Shown here in pieces: positions 14,438-17,426 of a stretch of DNA of 17,426 bases; position 1 is the stretch's first letter; the number at the start of each line of letters is the position of its first letter. The position numbers were made by a program, and so were the translations under genes. Source of the DNA: Planctomycetota bacterium (GTDB lineage: Bacteria; Planctomycetota; GCA-002687715; DRQF01); assembly GCA_015485455.1 (NCBI GenBank), contig WFTN01000420.1, positions 1 to 17,426 on the forward strand, in the 5' to 3' direction. Below the pieces are notes generated by a model. That model did no database searches and was not told the origin of the DNA. It worked only from the letters and a program-made list of their open reading frames with translations.

Positions 14438-16483
14438 CTACCTCTGAGCCCGCCAGCCCGAGTAATCCACATCGAGAGGAGGGAGGGGATCAGTTCGGTG
14501 GTTCCCTTTCTTCAGATAGTGATCAAACCAACGCAAGGTTCTGACGGCATAGTCGTAGCGATTGGTGTTGATGCGATTTCCGTGGCCCTCATTGGCGTAT
14601 TGCACGAGCCGTGTTGGTGTCTTCGTGGCCATTTTTACTGCTCGGTAGAGCATGAAGGGTTGGGAAGGATGGACCCGGGGGTCTTTGTCGCCACCCAAGA
14701 GCAGAAGGGGTGTGGTGCACAACTCGGCAAATTCCAAGGGACTTCGGGAATCCAAGAAAGCTTTCTGTTCGTGGGGGTGTTTTTCCTCGTAGTGAACATG
14801 GAAGAATTCCTTGGGAATGTCCGTTGTGTACCATTTGCTTCTGATGTGGGTGAAGGGGACAAAGCTCACTGCCGCGGCGAAATGTTTGCTCTGCTTTGTT
14901 GCCGCCCATGCCGCTGTGTAGCCGCCATAGGAACCCCCTCCGATACCGACTCGCTTGATGTCAATGAGACCCTTCTTGGCGAAGAACTGAATTGCATCCA
15001 AATGGTCGTTGAACTCCGCACCCATGGGGTCGCCGTGGTCTTTCTTAGCAAAGGCCACGCCATATCCTGTACTGGAACGGTAGTTAGGGAGCCAAGCGAA
15101 ATAACCCCGTGCCGCCAACATCTGGCCCCACGATGAGTAAGAGGTATTCCAGCCTTCTGAAAAGTGAGATTCTGGACCCCCATGAGCAACGACCACAAGG
15201 GGGTAGCGTTTGGTCTTGTCGTAGTTGAGGGGATAAATCAAGAGCCCTTCGATGGGCAAACCATCCCGTGCCGGAAAGGTGAGAGTTTCTTGCTTCCCCA
15301 AAGCGTAATCATCCAACCACTCATTCGAGTAGCTTAAGCGGACGGGTTGGCCCCCAATAACAAAGCGATGAGCCTCTGCGGGGAAACGGGCGTGGGATGC
15401 GGCTGTCACTAGGCTGTTTGGATCTCCTGGCACAAGGGCAATGTGCTTGAAGGCCAGCCCCTTGCCCCCCCCCAGAGGTGTGATTTGACCGTTGGAAAGA
15501 TCGAGTGCACCCACATAAGTACGCGCACCATAACTGGCAACGACAACAAGGTTCTTATTGTCCCGCCAGATGATCTGATGCACCATGCCGGAGAATTTCT
15601 GAGTGACCAGCGATGTTTTCTGGTTGTTTAGATCGGTGATGTGCAACATGCCAGCATGGGGATCTCGCTTGTCCACGGCGCCGATCCAACACAATTTCTT
15701 GTTGTCTGGGGAAATGGCGAAATTGCCGAGTTTGCCTGGATTGTCAGCTGCTAATTTGACGGCACTTGAGGCCAGATCGAGCTGGTAGAGTTTGCAGCCA
15801 ACGTAACGGTCATCGATAGAGCTTGTTGGGGCTGCAGAAAACGCGATCTTCTTGCCGTCCCGAGACCAGACGAAGTCAACGACGCTATTCTTCGTGGTCA
15901 GTCTTCTGACGTTGCGACCTTTCTCGTCGCAAAGGAAAAGTGCCATCGATGATAAACCTTCGTCAACAAAGATAGGTTTGAATCCGGATTTTCTGGCGTC
16001 TATGCGGTGCTGGGGTTTGGGTAAGCGCGCAGTGAAAGCGATGGCTTTGCCATCTTCTCGCCATTTGTATGAGGCGACACCAAAAGGCGCGTTTGTCAGC
16101 CGTTCGCTTTTTCCTCCTTGGGCCTTGATGCGATAAATCTGCTGGTACTTATCTTTTTTTTGGCGATCAAGATGGGTGATCCATTGGCCGTCCGGAGAGA
16201 AGCTCACTCCATGGACTTGGGTTTTGCCGCCGATCAAAAGTTCAGGGCGGAATTCGCCGGAGAGTCCAACCTGAAACAAATGAACATAATTGCTGCCAGC
16301 GGGGTCGCCGGCGAGTCTGGGCTCGGAACGAGTGAAAACGGCGCTCTTGCCATCAGGCGCCGGGATGACCTGATAGACCGTTCGCAAAGTGGCGACGTCG
16401 AATGGGGTGAGCCCATCTTGGGGTGACTGGCTCCAAAGGAAGCCACTGAAGACAAATGCCCAAAGCAAGAGTGACGTTTTCAT
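14438..16483 (-). CDS. Secreted S9-family peptidase (prolyl oligopeptidase/acylaminoacyl-peptidase type)
   Basis: 681 residues, normal for family S9. The N-terminus (MKTSLLLWAFVFSGFLWSQS) is a signal peptide. Residues ~30-390 are a beta-propeller built from TolB/PD40-type blades (VSFSPDGQWITHLDR, YKWREDGKAIAFTAR, FVWSRDGKKIAFSA, FAISPDNKKLCWIG). The C-terminal ~280 residues are the alpha/beta hydrolase domain: VVAHGGPESH (431-440), the nucleophile in GIGGGSYGGY (S518), the acid in GGDKDPRVHP (D601) and the base in NEGHGNR (H634). The triad is complete. It should cleave oligopeptides that enter the propeller; bond preference cannot be told. ATG 16481-16483 follows AGAAGGAAC. It lies 31 bp downstream of an S46 peptidase gene, probably in the same transcript. 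A run of nine G in its coding strand keeps frame. Confidence 0.93.
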   Translation of the reverse strand: MKTSLLLWAFVFSGFLWSQSPQDGLTPFDVATLRTVYQVIPAPDGKSAVFTRSEPRLAGDPAGSNYVHLFQVGLSGEFRPELLIGGKTQVHGVSFSPDGQWITHLDRQKKDKYQQIYRIKAQGGKSERLTNAPFGVASYKWREDGKAIAFTARLPKPQHRIDARKSGFKPIFVDEGLSSMALFLCDEKGRNVRRLTTKNSVVDFVWSRDGKKIAFSAAPTSSIDDRYVGCKLYQLDLASSAVKLAADNPGKLGNFAISPDNKKLCWIGAVDKRDPHAGMLHITDLNNQKTSLVTQKFSGMVHQIIWRDNKNLVVVASYGARTYVGALDLSNGQITPLGGGKGLAFKHIALVPGDPNSLVTAASHARFPAEAHRFVIGGQPVRLSYSNEWLDDYALGKQETLTFPARDGLPIEGLLIYPLNYDKTKRYPLVVVAHGGPESHFSEGWNTSYSSWGQMLAARGYFAWLPNYRSSTGYGVAFAKKDHGDPMGAEFNDHLDAIQFFAKKGLIDIKRVGIGGGSYGGYTAAWAATKQSKHFAAAVSFVPFTHIRSKWYTTDIPKEFFHVHYEEKHPHEQKAFLDSRSPLEFAELCTTPLLLLGGDKDPRVHPSQPFMLYRAVKMATKTPTRLVQYANEGHGNRINTNRYDYAVRTLRWFDHYLKKGNHRTDPLPPLDVDYSGWRAQR

Positions 16484-16514
16484 CTCTGTTCCTTCTAAAC
16501 TCGAACTCTACTTA

Positions 16515-17426
16515 CTACATCCAGCTAAGAAGCTCAGAAACAACCCGATCGGCATTGTAGATTCTCTGGAGAGCTTCCAGGATTGCCGCGGTATGAACGG
16601 AGACACTCCGGGGGATGTCACTGCGATAAACAAAGTTATTTCCCAACATTTCGATGTTGCCATCGAAAATGAGGCCCACAACTTCTCTTTTCGCATTGAT
16701 AACAGCGCTTCCGGAATTGCCACCGATGATGTCGTTGGTGGCGACGAAGTTCACTGGTTTCGCGAGATCGATCTTGTCGCGCTTGTCCAACCAAACCTGG
16801 GGCAGATCAAAAGGGTATTGATTGTCGAAGGCGGTGGCTCTTCCGTAGAGGCCATAGAAAGTTGTTCTCCATGGGGCAATGGTACCGTTCATTGGGAAAC
16901 CTTTTACTTTGCCATCAGAGATTCGCAAAGTACCGGTGGCATCTGGACTCACGGATGTGCCGTACACAGCAAAGAGAGCTTGTCCAATTTTGGTCTTCTG
17001 AACTTTGAGCTTTGTTCCCAACTCTTGCATTTTGCCTTTTTCAGCTTGAGTCATCTTATGGAGGATGAGAGCTGCTTGGATGGCTGCATCTTTGCTGCCC
17101 TTGAGAACATCCATTCCAGCTTCCATTAATTCCTTGGCGGTATTTCCGGCGGCACACGGAGAATTGGCGTGCAACTGGGCAACGGCCTCTGTAGGGGATA
17201 ATTCTGGGTAGATGGCGGCGATGAAAGCATCATTTTTCGGCGCCCAGGTACGGCCATGATCCAACCATAAACCTAGGTTAATCAGGTCTGCTCCTTTGGC
17301 GAGAGCTATGTCTTTCAGGCCGCCCCTTCCGGTTAGAGCTTTCCTGGCTGCCCCTTTTTCCTTTGCTGAAAGACTGGGGTCGTTGACGCGGACCAAATTC
17401 AATGCTCGAGATAATAAGGGATTTCG
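16515..17426 (-). CDS. S46-family dipeptidyl-peptidase (DPP7/DPP11-like), N-terminus beyond the right edge
   Basis: The frame is open through the last base of the window (the upstream codons read RNPLLSRALNLVR), so a TTG at 17400-17402 is not the true start; 303 residues of a family usually about 700 long are visible. The serine-protease motif IIGGNSGSAVIN carries the catalytic serine (TCC, complement of 16713-16715). It is followed by VVGLIFDGN, and PRSVSVHTAAILEAL and RVVSELL match the usual S46 end. The His and Asp of the triad lie outside the window. The residue 18 positions after the serine, which sets P1 preference in characterised S46 enzymes (Gly in DPP7, Arg in DPP11), is glycine here, so a preference for hydrophobic P1 residues is expected. 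These enzymes remove dipeptides from oligopeptides in the periplasm. The S9 peptidase gene follows 31 bp downstream. Confidence 0.9.
   Translation of the reverse strand, partial: RNPLLSRALNLVRVNDPSLSAKEKGAARKALTGRGGLKDIALAKGADLINLGLWLDHGRTWAPKNDAFIAAIYPELSPTEAVAQLHANSPCAAGNTAKELMEAGMDVLKGSKDAAIQAALILHKMTQAEKGKMQELGTKLKVQKTKIGQALFAVYGTSVSPDATGTLRISDGKVKGFPMNGTIAPWRTTFYGLYGRATAFDNQYPFDLPQVWLDKRDKIDLAKPVNFVATNDIIGGNSGSAVINAKREVVGLIFDGNIEMLGNNFVYRSDIPRSVSVHTAAILEALQRIYNADRVVSELLSWM

Noticed and set aside
14498..15136. 212-codon plus-strand open frame opposite the S9 peptidase gene
   Set aside because: It mirrors the hydrolase domain with its intact catalytic triad; the translation is cysteine- and valine-rich without family resemblance.
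16389..17129. 246-codon plus-strand open frame opposite the S46 gene
   Set aside because: It covers the complement of the conserved GNSGS region and the S9 start; a shadow of two real genes.

Overview
The window looks like a chromosomal stretch of a bacterium, most probably a planctomycete (Planctomycetota) or a close relative. The grounds are an ECF-type sigma factor translationally coupled to a transmembrane Ser/Thr kinase, secreted multi-domain beta-sandwich proteins (LamG, MAM), DUF1579, DUF4388 and DUF4178 proteins, and secreted S9/S46 peptidases. Base composition looks uniform and moderate. No tRNA, rRNA, CRISPR array, insertion sequence or phage gene is visible. The lineage is an inference from gene content only.

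Layout. (1) Positions 1-2539, minus strand: an AI-2E-family membrane protein followed after about 50 bp by a DUF4178 zinc-ribbon protein that runs off the left edge. (2) 2891-3673, plus: a DUF4388 protein. It converges on a minus-strand CofD/YvcK-like protein of the GAK-system type (3697-4893). (3) 5134-9267, minus: two tandem secreted modular proteins that share an Ig-like/MAM-like/C-terminal beta architecture but have different N-terminal domains. They are closed by a strong intrinsic terminator at about 5075-5108. (4) 9680-10168, plus: a DUF1579 protein. (5) 10287-13236, minus: ECF sigma factor, transmembrane Ser/Thr kinase with C-terminal HEAT repeats, and a small CxxC protein. Sigma and kinase overlap by ATGA. 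(6) 13369-14403, plus, divergent from the sigma gene: a membrane-anchored coiled-coil/HEAT-repeat protein. (7) 14438-17426, minus: an S46 peptidase (open at the right edge) followed after about 30 bp by an S9 prolyl-oligopeptidase-family peptidase.

The most interesting part is 10287-14403. The region after the kinase's transmembrane helix aligns without gaps over 54 residues with the divergently encoded envelope HEAT protein (19 identities counted by eye). Sigma factor, kinase and HEAT protein therefore look like one signalling unit, with the free HEAT protein as a possible partner or competitor of the sensor domain. The 132-bp shared promoter region carries a TGTCA-N6-TGACA inverted repeat that overlaps a plausible -35 box of the sigma gene. 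The two peptidases probably form an extracytoplasmic oligopeptide-degrading pair. The tandem secreted proteins look like cell-surface or matrix proteins assembled by domain shuffling.
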